From the NCBI RefSeq assembly GCF_011617465.1, contig NZ_CP050153.1:2046001-2110000 (forward strand): a stretch of DNA of 64,000 nt, in the 5' to 3' direction. This DNA comes from Brevibacterium pigmentatum (GTDB lineage: Bacteria > Actinomycetota > Actinomycetes > Actinomycetales > Brevibacteriaceae). A program made the translations under genes and the position numbers. Positions 44,779 through 54,391 of this stretch are shown here, in pieces (the first letter of the stretch is position 1; each line of letters opens with the position of its first letter). The notes under the pieces are model-generated. The model had not been told where the DNA came from. It saw only the letters and a program-made list of their open reading frames with translations, and made no database searches.

Positions 44779-45540
44779 ATGTCGGACAACCCGCAGCAGC
44801 CGAACAACGGACAGTCACAGCCGATGCCTCCGAACTATTCGCCGCAGTCGGGCTCGCAGCAGCCCTACACTCAGCAGCCGCAACAGGGTTCGCAGCCTCA
44901 CCAGGGCAGCCAGCCCCGGTACGGCTCCCAGCAGAATCCGGGGTACGGTTCGCAGCCTCAGAACCCTCAGCAGGGCTCGCAGCCCGGTTACGGTTCCCAG
45001 CAGGCGTATGGCAGTCAGCCCGGTTACGGTTCCCAACAGCCCTACGGCGCTCCCCAGGGTCAGCCGCAGCCGGGATACGGTTTCCAGGGAGCATCCTCGG
45101 CGCAGTCAGCTGCCGCAGGTGTGCCCATGGGAGCCGAACTGCCGGACGCAGCCTATGGTCCGAACTCACTCGGATTCTGGAACGCGGATCAGAGCGAACG
45201 GACGACCGCGCTGTGGTCACACCTCGCCCACGCCGCCACCTACGTGGTCGGTGTCGGCTGGATCGTCACGCTCATCCTCTTCATCATCAACAAGGACAAG
45301 TCGCCGTTCCTCCGCCATCATGGTGCGCAGTCGCTCAACCTGCTGATCATCGGCGTCATCGCCGGGTTCGGCATCGGACTGATCGGTGGAATCCTCTCGA
45401 TCGTCGGCATCGGACTGCTCATCCTCCTGCTCCTGCCGGTGCTCTCGATCTACATGATCGTCATCGAGATCATCGCCGGAACGGCAGCCAATCGCGGTGA
45501 GGGCTACCGAATCCCGATGACTCCGAACTGGGTCAAGTGA
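44779..45540 (+). CDS. DUF4870 membrane protein with Gln/Tyr/Gly-rich tail (paralogue 2)
   Basis: A 253-residue paralogue of the preceding gene. The N-terminal 105 residues repeat GSQPGYGSQQ-like units; both proteins share the segment QPMPPNYS and the block YGPxSxxFWxAxxxxRTTALWSHL (R/T/A variable). The DUF4870 domain has about three hydrophobic segments and ends ANRGEGYRIPMTPNWVK. ATG at 44779 with AGGGA upstream. Function unknown. Confidence 0.85.
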   Translation: MSDNPQQPNNGQSQPMPPNYSPQSGSQQPYTQQPQQGSQPHQGSQPRYGSQQNPGYGSQPQNPQQGSQPGYGSQQAYGSQPGYGSQQPYGAPQGQPQPGYGFQGASSAQSAAAGVPMGAELPDAAYGPNSLGFWNADQSERTTALWSHLAHAATYVVGVGWIVTLILFIINKDKSPFLRHHGAQSLNLLIIGVIAGFGIGLIGGILSIVGIGLLILLLLPVLSIYMIVIEIIAGTAANRGEGYRIPMTPNWVK

Positions 45541-45585
45541 TCTGACGGTCTCCGAGAATCTCTCGTCAGCAGATTCGCCGAACAG

Positions 45586-45620
45586 CTCGCCCCGCCGCCC
45601 GATTCGGGTGGCGGGGCGAG
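45586..45620. terminator. Bidirectional terminator between the DUF4870 gene and hemW
   Basis: A 16-bp GC-rich stem (45586-45601 with 45605-45620, one G-U pair) and an ATT loop, between convergent genes. Confidence 0.8.
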
Positions 45621-45626
45621 ACTCAT

Positions 45627-46856
45627 TCACACGTATTCGGTGAGGATGCGCACCATATAGTCGGCCATAAGGCGTCCCGGCAGGGTCGGCTGGAACCAGC
45701 CTGCCTCCGCACCATCGGCGGCGAGCAGTCCCTGCTTGATGAATGTTCTGATCGCCTGCTGGCTGCCTGGTGCCAGAGAGTCCAGTCGCAGCTCTCGGTC
45801 GATGCGGGCGGCGAGCATGATCCGTTCGACCTCCCGGGTCTGGTCGTCGAGGACCTCACGACCGATCGACGGGGACTCCCCCGCCATCAGTCGGTCGGCC
45901 CAGGCGCGCGGGTGCTTGGCGTTCCAGAACCGGACTCCCCCGACATGTGAGTGCGCACCGGGTCCGAAACCCCACCAGTCCGCATTGCGCCAGTACGCCA
46001 TATTGTGCTCACAGCGCGTATCGGGACCGGTCGACCAATTGCTCACTTCATACCAGTGCAGGCCGGCGGACGAGATCGCGGCGTCAGCGATCTCGTACTT
46101 GTCAGCCAGGTCGTCCTCATCGGGCATCGGCAGTTCGCCGCGGCGGACCATCGCGCCCATCTTCGTTCCCGGCTCGACGATGAGGGAGTAGGCCGAGATG
46201 TGGTCGACCTCGTTGGACAGGGCCACGTCGAGAGAGCGTCTCCAATCGTCGATCGACTCCCCCGGGGTGCCGTAGATGAGGTCGAGGCTGAGTTCGAGGC
46301 CCGCCTCCTTGACCCACCGGGCCACCTCGGGGATCTTCTCCGGATCGTGAGTGCGGTCCAAGGTCGCGAGCACATGCGGCACGGCCGACTGCATGCCCAT
46401 GGAGATGCGGTTGAAACCGGACCCGGCGAGGGTCTCGATATACGCGGGGTCCAAGGTGTCGGGGTTGGCTTCGGTGGTGACTTCGACGTTTTCGGCCAGG
46501 GAGTATCGGGCACGGATTTCGTCCATCACCCCGGCGAGCACATCCGCGGCGAGCAGCGTCGGGGTGCCCCCGCCGAAGAAGATCGTCGAGACCTCACGGT
46601 CGCCCGCCCCCGCCTCGGCGAGGGTGGACACGGACAGATCCAGCTCACGGGCGAGATTGCCGCGGTAGTCCTCGCGGGAAGCGCCCGGGCCGAGGTCGTC
46701 GGCGGTGTAGGTGTTGAAGTCGCAATAGCCGCAGCGGACCCGGCAGTACGGGACGTGGACGTAGAGACTCAGCCCCCGCCCGGCGGAGCCGATCCCTGCC
46801 GATGTCGGCAGGGAACCGTCGCGCGGAGGGACCTCACCGGTCGGTTGTGCGGGCAC
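45627..46856 (-). CDS. hemW: Radical SAM protein HemW (HemN-like, putative heme chaperone)
   Basis: A 409-residue radical SAM protein with the cluster motif PYCRVRCGYC (Cys 38, 42 and 45), FFGGGTPTLL, and the HemW-type SMGMQSAVPHVLATLDRTH. The N-terminal three-Cys arrangement fits HemW, a heme-binding protein, better than the coproporphyrinogen oxidase HemN. It starts GTG immediately after the lepA stop (TAAGTG); lepA-hemW is the normal neighbourhood in many Gram-positives. Confidence 0.93.
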   Translation of the reverse strand: MPAQPTGEVPPRDGSLPTSAGIGSAGRGLSLYVHVPYCRVRCGYCDFNTYTADDLGPGASREDYRGNLARELDLSVSTLAEAGAGDREVSTIFFGGGTPTLLAADVLAGVMDEIRARYSLAENVEVTTEANPDTLDPAYIETLAGSGFNRISMGMQSAVPHVLATLDRTHDPEKIPEVARWVKEAGLELSLDLIYGTPGESIDDWRRSLDVALSNEVDHISAYSLIVEPGTKMGAMVRRGELPMPDEDDLADKYEIADAAISSAGLHWYEVSNWSTGPDTRCEHNMAYWRNADWWGFGPGAHSHVGGVRFWNAKHPRAWADRLMAGESPSIGREVLDDQTREVERIMLAARIDRELRLDSLAPGSQQAIRTFIKQGLLAADGAEAGWFQPTLPGRLMADYMVRILTEYV

Positions 46857-48725
46857 TTACTTCTTGCTGTCCTTCGTCTCCGGCTCATCGGAGGACAAGG
46901 CCGCGATGAACGCCTCCTGCGGAACCTCCACGGTGCCGACCATCTTCATCCGCTTCTTGCCTTCCTTCTGCTTCTCGAGCAGCTTGCGCTTACGGCTGAT
47001 GTCGCCGCCGTAGCACTTCGACAGCACGTCCTTGCGGATGGCGCGGATGGTCTCACGGGCGATGATGCGCGAGCCGATGGCCGCCTGGATGGGCACCTCG
47101 AACTGCTGGCGCGGGATGAGCTTGCGCAGCTTCCCGGCCATCGCCACCCCGTAGGAGTAGGCGTTGTCGCGGTGGACTATCGCGGAGAACGCGTCGACCT
47201 GGTCGCCGTGCAGCAGGATGTCGACCTTGACGAGGTCGGAGGCGTCCTGGCCGTCGTCGGAATAGTCGAGGGAGGCGTAGCCCTTGGTTCGGGATTTCAG
47301 CTGATCGAAGAAGTCGAAGACGATCTCGGCCAGTGGCAGGCGGTAGCGGATCTCCACACGGTCCGAGGACAGGTAGTCCATGCCCTGGAGTTTGCCGCGG
47401 CGGTCCTGGCACAGCTCCATCACCGCACCGATGTAGTCGCTGGGGGTGAGGATGGTCGCCTGCACCATCGGTTCGCGGACTTCCTTGATCTTGCCCGTCG
47501 GGTATTCGCTCGGGTTCGTCACCACGGTCTCCGTACCGTCTTCCATGGTCACGTCGTAGATCACGGACGGGGCCGTGGAGATGAGGTCGAGATCGAATTC
47601 ACGTTCCAGCCGGTCACGCAGCACTTCGAGGTGGAGCAGGCCGAGGAATCCGCAGCGGAAGCCGAAGCCCAGAGCCGTCGAGGTCTCGGGTTCGTACGCC
47701 AGGGAGGCGTCGTTGAGTTTGAGTTTGTCGAGGGCGTCACGGAGCACCGGGTAGTCGGAGCCGTCGATCGGGAAGAGACCGGAGAACACCATCGGCTTGG
47801 GTTCGCGGTAGCCGCCGAGCGGCTCGGACGCGGGACCCGCGGCCGCGGTGACGGTGTCGCCGACCTTCGACAGTCGCACGTCCTTGACACCGGTGATGAG
47901 GTAGCCGACCTCGCCGACGCCCAATCCCTTCGTCGCTTTGGGTTCGGGCATGGAGGCGCCGATCTCCAGCAGCTCATGAGTGGTGCCGGTCGACATCATC
48001 TCGATCTTCTCACGTGGGGCCAGCGAACCGTCGATGACGCGGACATAGGTGACCACACCGCGGTAGGTGTCGTAGACGGAGTCGAAGATCATCGCGCGCG
48101 CTGGCGCGTCGGCGTCGCCGACGGGTGCGGGAATATCGGTGATGATGCGGTCGAGGACCTCCTCGACGCCTTCGCCGGTCTTGCCGGACACGAGCAGGCA
48201 GTCCTCGGGTTCGCAGCCGATGAGGTTGGCGAGCTCTTCCGCGTATTTCTCCGGCTGCGCGGCCGGCAGGTCGATCTTGTTGAGCACGGGGATGATCGTC
48301 AGATCGTTCTCCATGGCCAGGTACAGGTTGGCCAGAGTCTGGGCTTCGATGCCCTGAGCGGAGTCGACGAGCAGCAGGGCGCCTTCACAGGCGGCCAGCG
48401 ACCGCGAGACCTCATAGCTGAAGTCGACGTGGCCGGGTGTGTCGATCATGTTGAGTGCGTACGGAGTCTCCTCGTGTTCCCACGGCATGCGCACGGCCTG
48501 GGATTTGATGGTGATTCCGCGTTCGCGTTCGATGTCCATCCGGTCGAGGTACTGGGCACGCATATCGCGGTTCTCGACGACGCCGGTCATCTGGAGCATG
48601 CGGTCGGCCAGGGTCGACTTGCCGTGGTCGATATGAGCGATGATGCAGAAATTGCGAATCAGCTCGGGTGAGGTGGCAGACGGTGAAATCCGCTTTGAAG
48701 CTTCCTTATTCACCTGAGGTGACAT
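46857..48725 (-). CDS. lepA: Elongation factor 4 (LepA)
   Basis: Ribosomal back-translocase GTPase of 622 residues. Motifs: G1 AHIDHGKST (30-38), [10 protein letters not shown]3 DTPGHVDF, G4 NKIDLP, and the LepA-specific C-terminal segment with [43 protein letters not shown] chose the ATG at 48725 with AAGGAAGGG 6 nt upstream. Confidence 0.97.
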   Translation of the reverse strand: MSPQVNKEASKRISPSATSPELIRNFCIIAHIDHGKSTLADRMLQMTGVVENRDMRAQYLDRMDIERERGITIKSQAVRMPWEHEETPYALNMIDTPGHVDFSYEVSRSLAACEGALLLVDSAQGIEAQTLANLYLAMENDLTIIPVLNKIDLPAAQPEKYAEELANLIGCEPEDCLLVSGKTGEGVEEVLDRIITDIPAPVGDADAPARAMIFDSVYDTYRGVVTYVRVIDGSLAPREKIEMMSTGTTHELLEIGASMPEPKATKGLGVGEVGYLITGVKDVRLSKVGDTVTAAAGPASEPLGGYREPKPMVFSGLFPIDGSDYPVLRDALDKLKLNDASLAYEPETSTALGFGFRCGFLGLLHLEVLRDRLEREFDLDLISTAPSVIYDVTMEDGTETVVTNPSEYPTGKIKEVREPMVQATILTPSDYIGAVMELCQDRRGKLQGMDYLSSDRVEIRYRLPLAEIVFDFFDQLKSRTKGYASLDYSDDGQDASDLVKVDILLHGDQVDAFSAIVHRDNAYSYGVAMAGKLRKLIPRQQFEVPIQAAIGSRIIARETIRAIRKDVLSKCYGGDISRKRKLLEKQKEGKKRMKMVGTVEVPQEAFIAALSSDEPETKDSKK

Positions 48726-48947
48726 GAACGCCCTTCCTTTGACAGACCAGGTCCCCAGACAGACCGGATCCCCCATTGTTTCATGACTTGCGCACGGACC
48801 TGGAATCCGCGGGTGTGCTGGCGCTGTACAGGCTCTGAACGAACGTGTTCTTTGCGATTGACCTCCCTCCGAGAGGTGCCGCAGACAGGCCGCGACGACT
48901 GTTCCCGCCCCTCGCACGGAATGCCGTCGATCGGGGAAGATGGTGTC

Positions 48948-49712
48948 ATGAGCGAATTCAAAGTGATGAGCTTCAATCTCCGCTATCCCGCCATGGACGG
49001 TCATCCAGTCGACGAGCGGCTGCCGATCGCCGCCGAGCTCATCCGGCGAGCCCATCCCCACCTCATCGGCACGCAGGAGGGCGAGCTCGACCAGCTCGAG
49101 ACGCTCATCGGCCTGCTGCCCGAGGAATACATCTGGCTCGGCGAGGGGCACTCCGGTGGCAATTCCGGCGAGTTCACAGCCGTGATCCTCGATTCGCAGC
49201 GCTTCGAGGTCGAAGCCGTCGACATCAGCTGGCTCTCGGAACAGCCCGACACCGTGGCCTCGGAGTCGTGGGGAGTCTCCCATGCGCGCACCCTGACGAC
49301 GGTCGACGTCCGCGACCTCACCTCCGACCGACGGCTGCGCGTGCTCAACACCCACCTCGATCACAGATCCGAGCGCGCACGTGTCGAATCAGCTCGGATC
49401 ATGGCCGACACCATCGCCGAGGCGGCCCACCCCTGCGTGGTCACCGGTGACTTCAACGTCGCCACCGGTTCCCCGGTCTACGACTTCTTCTGCTCCGAGC
49501 TCGACCTCACCGACACCGCCGTCGAGGTGCCCGGGGAGGACATCGGCACCTTCCACCGGTACAAGGGTCCGAAGGCGGGCGAACCGCGCATCGACTGGAT
49601 CCTCACCACCCCGGGCCTGCGCACTGTGTCGACTCGCATCGACACGTTCGCCGTCGATGGGAAGTACCCTTCCGACCATTTCCCAGTCGAGGCTGTCCTC
49701 GATTTCACATGA
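48948..49712 (+). CDS. Endonuclease/exonuclease/phosphatase-family protein
   Basis: A 254-residue DNase I-like protein: [16 protein letters not shown], the STLxxHxD-like [39 protein letters not shown] and the final [10 protein letters not shown] give the usual catalytic order (Asn, Glu, Asp/His, Asp-Asn, Asp-His). Such proteins cleave phosphodiesters in nucleic acids, lipids or sugars; the substrate is unknown. No signal peptide. ATG at 48948; an in-frame ATG 27 nt upstream is also possible. Divergent from lepA. Confidence 0.88.
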   Translation: MSEFKVMSFNLRYPAMDGHPVDERLPIAAELIRRAHPHLIGTQEGELDQLETLIGLLPEEYIWLGEGHSGGNSGEFTAVILDSQRFEVEAVDISWLSEQPDTVASESWGVSHARTLTTVDVRDLTSDRRLRVLNTHLDHRSERARVESARIMADTIAEAAHPCVVTGDFNVATGSPVYDFFCSELDLTDTAVEVPGEDIGTFHRYKGPKAGEPRIDWILTTPGLRTVSTRIDTFAVDGKYPSDHFPVEAVLDFT

Positions 49713-49777
49713 CCGTGTCGGTTTCATATGTCTGCGTCGGTTCGCTGTTCTGCGCGACCTGCGGCAGTCGACTCGTT

Positions 49778-49783
49778 TAGGCT
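49778..49783 (+). promoter_or_regulatory. -10 box of the leaderless PemK-like gene
   Basis: TAGGCT, 6 nt, ATG. The same TAGGCT box serves holA and the 57747 gene. Confidence 0.5.
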
Positions 49784-49789
49784 GGACAT

Positions 49790-50395
49790 ATGAATTGGAA
49801 ATCACTGGTCAATCGGGCCGCGAGAATCGGAGTCCGTGAGGGGCTGCGCTACCTGCGACAGTCGCAGTCGAAGAAGAACTCCGGAGGCTCCTCGCAGCCC
49901 ACGGATGCCCGCCGGCAGGATCCTCCGCGGTCGGGCGGTGGAGGTGCCACCTCGGCGAGGCCTGATGACCGTGCCGGCTCAGGCGGTTCGGGTTCGTACC
50001 CCGGTGATTTCACGGGGTCGATCAAGGTCAGCTACGCCCCCGATCTCGACGGCGATGCCGATCCGGGCGAGGTCGTCTGGGGGTGGGTCCCCTTCGAGGA
50101 GGACCACTCACAGGGAAAGGATCGCCCGTCGCTGGTCGTCGGCCGTGACGGCAGGTGGGTGCTCGCGCTCATGCTCACGAGCAAGGATCACATCCCCGGC
50201 GGCGTCGGCGAGGTCCGCGAGGACCGGCACGCCAAGTGGATGAACATCGGCACCGGGGACTGGGATTCGCAGAGAAGGCCTTCTGAACTCCGCCTTGATC
50301 GGATCATCCGCCTCGACCCGGATTCGATCCGCCGGGAAGGTGCGGTCATCCCCCGCGACGTTTTCGACCGCGTTGCCGAGCACATCTCCAGCTGA
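49790..50395 (+). CDS. PemK/MazF-like protein, no antitoxin partner seen
   Basis: A 201-residue protein. After a basic N-terminus and a Ser/Gly-rich linker (about 30-75), residues 80-190 form a PemK/MazF-type fold: GEVVWGWVPFEEDHSQGKDRP corresponds to the G-x-vWxPFd...gKdRP block, and LVVGRDGRWVLALMLTSKDH to the following strands. No antitoxin-sized ORF lies beside it, and the long N-terminal linker is unlike classical toxins. Such solitary homologues are common in Actinobacteria and may not be toxic. Leaderless start at 49790. Confidence 0.7.
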   Translation: MNWKSLVNRAARIGVREGLRYLRQSQSKKNSGGSSQPTDARRQDPPRSGGGGATSARPDDRAGSGGSGSYPGDFTGSIKVSYAPDLDGDADPGEVVWGWVPFEEDHSQGKDRPSLVVGRDGRWVLALMLTSKDHIPGGVGEVREDRHAKWMNIGTGDWDSQRRPSELRLDRIIRLDPDSIRREGAVIPRDVFDRVAEHISS

Positions 50396-50478
50396 GACCC
50401 GCCTGACAGCCCGGACGGACCCTTGTGTGCACTGCGCGACGGGGCTGCACGGGATTTCCAGCCCGCGACCCGAGGCTG

Positions 50479-50484
50479 TATCAT
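50479..50484 (+). promoter_or_regulatory. Possible rpsT promoter -10
   Basis: TATCAT, with a weak TTCCAG 17 nt upstream, giving a leader of about 145 nt before rpsT. The interval 50396-50639 shows no gene and no other clear structure. Confidence 0.35.
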
Positions 50485-50639
50485 AGGTGATTGTGTCTTC
50501 ATCAAGGCGTGTGTCTCGCCGAGGTCGGGTGAAGATGCCGTCGGATTCGATGTCGTCGATGTGTTTCCCCGCGGAGATGATCATGTCGGTTCGATGCGCC
50601 CTCACGACCATGTACCACTAACACGGAAGAGTGTTGAAA

Positions 50640-50900
50640 TTGGCTAATATCAAGTCCCAGATCAAGCGGAACAAGACCAACGAGAAGGCTCGTCAGCGCA
50701 ACAAGGCTGTCCGGTCCGAAGTTCGGTCCTACGTCCGCGTCGTTCGCGAGAACATTGCTGCCGGCAACAAGGAAGAGGCACAGCAGTCTTATGCTGTGGC
50801 TGCCCGCAAGCTCGACAAGGCTGTTTCGAAGGGTGTTCTGCACAAGAACAACGCTGCGAACCGCAAGTCGCGCCTGGCCACGCAGATCAACGCTCTCTGA
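50640..50900 (+). CDS. rpsT: 30S ribosomal protein S20 (bS20)
   Basis: An 86-residue, very basic protein that binds 16S r[30 protein letters not shown] near the N-terminus and the helical [14 protein letters not shown] at the end are typical. The start is TTG at 50640, since translation there gives the canonical (M)[10 protein letters not shown] beginning and GGAAGAG stands about 8 nt upstream. S20 genes often use rare start codons. Confidence 0.97.
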   Translation: MANIKSQIKRNKTNEKARQRNKAVRSEVRSYVRVVRENIAAGNKEEAQQSYAVAARKLDKAVSKGVLHKNNAANRKSRLATQINAL

Positions 50901-50924
50901 GTCAACGACTGAGGCTATAGCTGC

Positions 50925-50956
50925 ACGGGGTCCGAACCACATGGTTCGGACCCCGT
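50925..50956 (+). terminator. Intrinsic terminator of rpsT
   Basis: A perfect 14-bp stem ACGGGGTCCGAACC (50925-50938) with its complement at 50943-50956 and a 4-nt loop, followed by TCTCTTCCCTT. Confidence 0.88.
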
Positions 50957-50967
50957 TCTCTTCCCTT

Positions 50968-51031
50968 ATTGCTACCTGACGGCGGCCCAGCAACCTCGCG
51001 CGAGGTTGCTGGGCCGCCGTCAGGTAGCAAT
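50968..51031. repeat. 64-bp perfect palindrome without a loop
   Basis: The sequence 50968-50999 is exactly the reverse complement of 51000-51031, 32 bp per arm with CGCG at the centre. It lies between rpsT and the convergent holA and overlaps the first base of the holA stop codon. As RNA it would form a very long hairpin with almost no loop, unlike ordinary terminators. Confidence 0.95.
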
Positions 51032-52014
51032 TAGCGTTGGCGGGCTAGGCGGGCTACTTCGGAGACGAACCACTCGACCGCATAGACGGGGTCGCGTCCG
51101 CCGCCCTTGACGGCCGCATCGGCTTCGGCCGCGGCGATGAGCGACTGGCCCAGCGCCACCTCATTCCACCGCCGCACTTCCCGGCGGGCACGGTCGACCT
51201 GCCATGGCGCCATCTTCAGCTCCGAGGCCAGCTCTACGCTGGTGCCGGAGAATCCCTGCACCTTCGCCATGCCGCGCAGCTTCATCGCCACGGCCGCCAC
51301 CAGCGGGACCGGATCGGACCCGGTCGACAGCGCATGCCGGAGCAGACTGAGCGCGTTCTTCGCATCCCCGGCAACTGCCGCATCGGCGACCTTGAAGCCG
51401 GTGGCCTCGACCCGGCCGCCGTAGTACTGGTCGACGACCTCAGCGGTGATCGTGCCTTCGGTGTCTTCGATGAGCTGGTCGACCCCGGCATTGAGTTCGG
51501 CAAGGTCGGAGCCCAGCGCGGACATGAGCGCAGCCATTCCCGCTTCGTCGATGCGCCGCTTCGCTGTCTTGAAACGGGTCTGCGCGAACTTCGCCCGATC
51601 GCTTTCGTTCTTCAGCACCGCCGCGTCGATGCGCGGGAAGCCTGCGGAGTCGATCTTCTTGACGAGTTTCGCTCCCCGGTTGCCGCCGGCGTGCAGCAGC
51701 ACCACGACGGCGTCATCGTTCGGGGCATCGAGATAAGCCAGCGCGTCGTTGAGGAAATCTTCCGAGCACTTCTCGACGGCATCGACGACGATGAGCTTCG
51801 AGGAGGAGAACAAGGACGGTGACGCCGCCATCGCCAGCTCACCGGCCTGGTATCCGGCAGCATCGAACTCGATCTCCTCGGGATCCTGCTTCCGTGCAGC
51901 CGATACGATGCGGTCCTTAGCCATGCGCACGAGCACCGATTCGCCACCGGAGATCATGACGACAGGGGCCGGTTTCGCCGAGCTCCACGGGATCAGGGTC
52001 TTCTTCACTGCCAT
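51031..52014 (-). CDS. holA: DNA polymerase III subunit delta
   Basis: Clamp-loader delta subunit, 327 residues from the ATG at 52014. The family layout is seen in the P-loop-lacking N-terminal domain (ISGGESVLVRMAKDRIV), KLIVVDAVEKCSEDF, VVLLHAGGNRGAK and the collar domain ending EWFVSEVARLARQR. TAGGCT (52027-52022) precedes the ATG by 7 nt, so it is probably transcribed leaderless, separately from comEC. comEA-comEC-holA is a usual actinobacterial order. Confidence 0.93.
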   Translation of the reverse strand: MAVKKTLIPWSSAKPAPVVMISGGESVLVRMAKDRIVSAARKQDPEEIEFDAAGYQAGELAMAASPSLFSSSKLIVVDAVEKCSEDFLNDALAYLDAPNDDAVVVLLHAGGNRGAKLVKKIDSAGFPRIDAAVLKNESDRAKFAQTRFKTAKRRIDEAGMAALMSALGSDLAELNAGVDQLIEDTEGTITAEVVDQYYGGRVEATGFKVADAAVAGDAKNALSLLRHALSTGSDPVPLVAAVAMKLRGMAKVQGFSGTSVELASELKMAPWQVDRARREVRRWNEVALGQSLIAAAEADAAVKGGGRDPVYAVEWFVSEVARLARQR

Positions 52015-52021
52015 GGACCCC

Positions 52022-52027
52022 AGCCTA
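52022..52027 (-). promoter_or_regulatory. -10 box of leaderless holA
   Basis: TAGGCT on the minus strand, 7 nt, ATG. Confidence 0.5.
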
Positions 52028-52074
52028 TCGCGGCCGTCCGACACGACCGACATGACGGACCCTCACTCACGGGC

Positions 52075-54285
52075 TCACCCCTTGTCCTCAAGACAGTCGT
52101 GTCCGGTGCTGAAGCGACTCTGCGCGTAGAGAGCGACCGAACCGCAGCGATCGGTGCGCAGCACGGGCACGGGGCCGAAGGCCCGCAGAGACTTCTCGCT
52201 CGGATGTCCATAGCTGTTCTCCCCCACAGAGACGACACCGAGACCGGGTGCCGCGGCGGCGAAGAATTCGGGTGCCAGGTCGGAGGAGCCGTGGTGCGGC
52301 GCGACGAGCACATCGACCTGCTGGACCTGCTGGGCCAGCACGTACTGCTCCTCGGCTCCGACGTCGCCGGGCAGCAGGGTGCTCAGCCGCTCCTGCTCGA
52401 CCCGCACCACCAGGGAGTCGTCGTTGCGCAGCTCTTCATCCTCCGCCGCGGGCACCGACCGCACCGGAGGCCACAGCACCTCAAGACTGGCCGAGTCGAA
52501 GTCGAGCGTCTGGCCACGGTGGGTGGGGACCACCTCGGCGCCGGTGTCAGCGCTCACGCGCTCTGATTCGGGCGAGGCAGCGACATTCGCGGAGACGTAC
52601 AGACGGTCGACCCTGCGCCCCCACGTCGTGCCCGCGTAACCGGCGAAGTGGTCGGCATCGAAGTGGGAGATGAGCAGATCGAACTCTTCGATCCCGGATG
52701 AGTCGAGGCAGGTGTCGATGGGTTTCGGCTCGCGCCCCGTGTCGACGACGAGACCGCGACCGCCCCCGAGGTTGATCACCGCGGCCGACCCCTGACCGAC
52801 ATCGCAGACGAGAACCAACCAATCCGCGGCCGGCGGCTTCGACCTCACCGAAACGATGACGGCGGCGGTGAGCAGGCAGCACAGAACGAGGACGGGCAGA
52901 CCCCAGAGCCGCCGGCGCACGAGCATCCATGTTCCGGCCACGGCAAGGACCAGCAGCCCGAGTGCCAGCATCGTTCCGACCGGCGGCACCGGCCAGTCCA
53001 GTGCTGCTCCCGGCAGTGCAGCACAGAATCGGGCGACGAGGACGATCCACCACGCAGGGAAGCACCCGACCCAGGCCAACAGAGCCGAGGCGAAGTCTGC
53101 TCCCGGCAGTCCGGTCGTCCCGATGCCGGTGGTCACGAGGCTGAGGAATCCTGCCACCGTCGCCGGCATGACCGCGGGCGCGGCAAGGGCGTTCGCGGCC
53201 ACCGACCAGAGTCCGATCCGCGGATCGATCGCCACGAGAACCGGGGTGCACGCCAGTTGGGCGACGAAGGGGACGATGAGCGCGGTGACGAGCACCGTGG
53301 GCGCCAGCGGCAGGTGCACGGCGAGGCGGCGCAGCAGGATCGGGACGACGAACATGATCGCGGCCGTGGAGACCACGGACAGGACGAACCCCACCGAGGT
53401 GGCCAGGACGGGGACGAAGGCGAGAAGCAGGCTCGCCGTCGAGCACATGACCGCGACCGGCGAGATCCCGCCGCCGCGCAGGAACACGAGTGCCGCGGCG
53501 ATCGCCATTCCGGCGGCGCGGATGGCGCTGGGTTCGAACCCGACGATGAAGACGTAGCCGAGGCAGGTGAGCACCCCGACGCTCACGCGCAGTCGCGGTC
53601 CGGCTCGGCAGGCTCCGGCGAGCAGTCCGGCACCGAGGCTGACGATCGTGACATTGCTGCCCGACACGGCCGAGACATGGGTGAGGGAGACGACGCGCAT
53701 GTCATCGACCATCCGGTCGTCCTGCGGTGAGGTGTCGCCGACGACGAGTCCGGGCAGCAATCGGCCGCCGTCGTTGCCGGCGGCCAGCGAGTCAACCTGC
53801 AGTTCCGTGCGCAACGTTTCACGCCACCGCCACAGCCGATTCGGTTCGGCCAGCACGTGTGGGGCCGCCTCGGTGGAGCGGATGTCGTCGAGGCGCGCCG
53901 TGTGCATCCGCACCCGGGCTCCGTCCGCGACGGTTTCGGGACTGAGCACGTGGGTGAACCCGGTACGGGTGACCAATGTCAGTCGCGTCCATCCGGACGC
54001 CCCGGGTTCGCTGTGGCCGACGACGAGCCCAGTGGTTTCGGCCTCTGCGTCCGGCCCGTGGGCGGCGGCCAGGGCGGTGATCTGGATCGCCAGCAGGCAG
54101 GTGAAGACGAGGATTCCGACACCGAGGTGGTGGTACCGTCGCAGGACGACGATCCCGACGATTCCGAGCACAGGGATGCCGAACAGCGCCCACGGTTCCG
54201 GTGACAGGAGCGCGCAGGCCCAGAGTCCGGTCGCACAGCAGAGGAGACGCACGGAGCCCGGCCACAGTGCCGCCTGTGCCCGCAC
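52075..54285 (-). CDS. comEC: ComEC/Rec2 family DNA-uptake channel protein
   Basis: About 736 residues from the GTG at 54285. An N-terminal soluble part with the ComEC DUF4131-like fold and helices, then a long competence membrane domain (SLTHVSAVSGSNVTIVSL marks its start), and a C-terminal metallo-beta-lactamase-like domain with ISHFDADHFAGY (HxDxDH) and VAPHHGSSD. The start is uncertain: the reading frame runs 166 codons further upstream and overlaps comEA, and the 106 nt between the comEA stop and 54285 have no well-placed binding site in frame (a GGAGGAGG lies about 20 nt before the GTG). In Gram-positives ComEC imports one DNA strand. Confidence 0.85.
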   Translation of the reverse strand: MRAQAALWPGSVRLLCCATGLWACALLSPEPWALFGIPVLGIVGIVVLRRYHHLGVGILVFTCLLAIQITALAAAHGPDAEAETTGLVVGHSEPGASGWTRLTLVTRTGFTHVLSPETVADGARVRMHTARLDDIRSTEAAPHVLAEPNRLWRWRETLRTELQVDSLAAGNDGGRLLPGLVVGDTSPQDDRMVDDMRVVSLTHVSAVSGSNVTIVSLGAGLLAGACRAGPRLRVSVGVLTCLGYVFIVGFEPSAIRAAGMAIAAALVFLRGGGISPVAVMCSTASLLLAFVPVLATSVGFVLSVVSTAAIMFVVPILLRRLAVHLPLAPTVLVTALIVPFVAQLACTPVLVAIDPRIGLWSVAANALAAPAVMPATVAGFLSLVTTGIGTTGLPGADFASALLAWVGCFPAWWIVLVARFCAALPGAALDWPVPPVGTMLALGLLVLAVAGTWMLVRRRLWGLPVLVLCCLLTAAVIVSVRSKPPAADWLVLVCDVGQGSAAVINLGGGRGLVVDTGREPKPIDTCLDSSGIEEFDLLISHFDADHFAGYAGTTWGRRVDRLYVSANVAASPESERVSADTGAEVVPTHRGQTLDFDSASLEVLWPPVRSVPAAEDEELRNDDSLVVRVEQERLSTLLPGDVGAEEQYVLAQQVQQVDVLVAPHHGSSDLAPEFFAAAAPGLGVVSVGENSYGHPSEKSLRAFGPVPVLRTDRCGSVALYAQSRFSTGHDCLEDKG

Positions 54286-54391
54286 CCAAGCAATTACGGA
54301 CCCGGACCTCCTCCGCAGTGCGCTGCGGCTTCGCTCCCACCTCCGTTGCCCAGATCGTCGCGTACGCGGGAGCGAATTCGGACGCTCCGGG

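Noticed and set aside
45951..48671. A 906-codon plus-strand frame opposite hemW and lepA
   Set aside because: Shadow of two well-supported genes, low-complexity translation with no motif.
53819..54340. A separate small gene starting GTG at 54340, between comEA and comEC
   Set aside because: Its translation is Arg/Gly-rich without a domain and it runs antiphase inside comEC.
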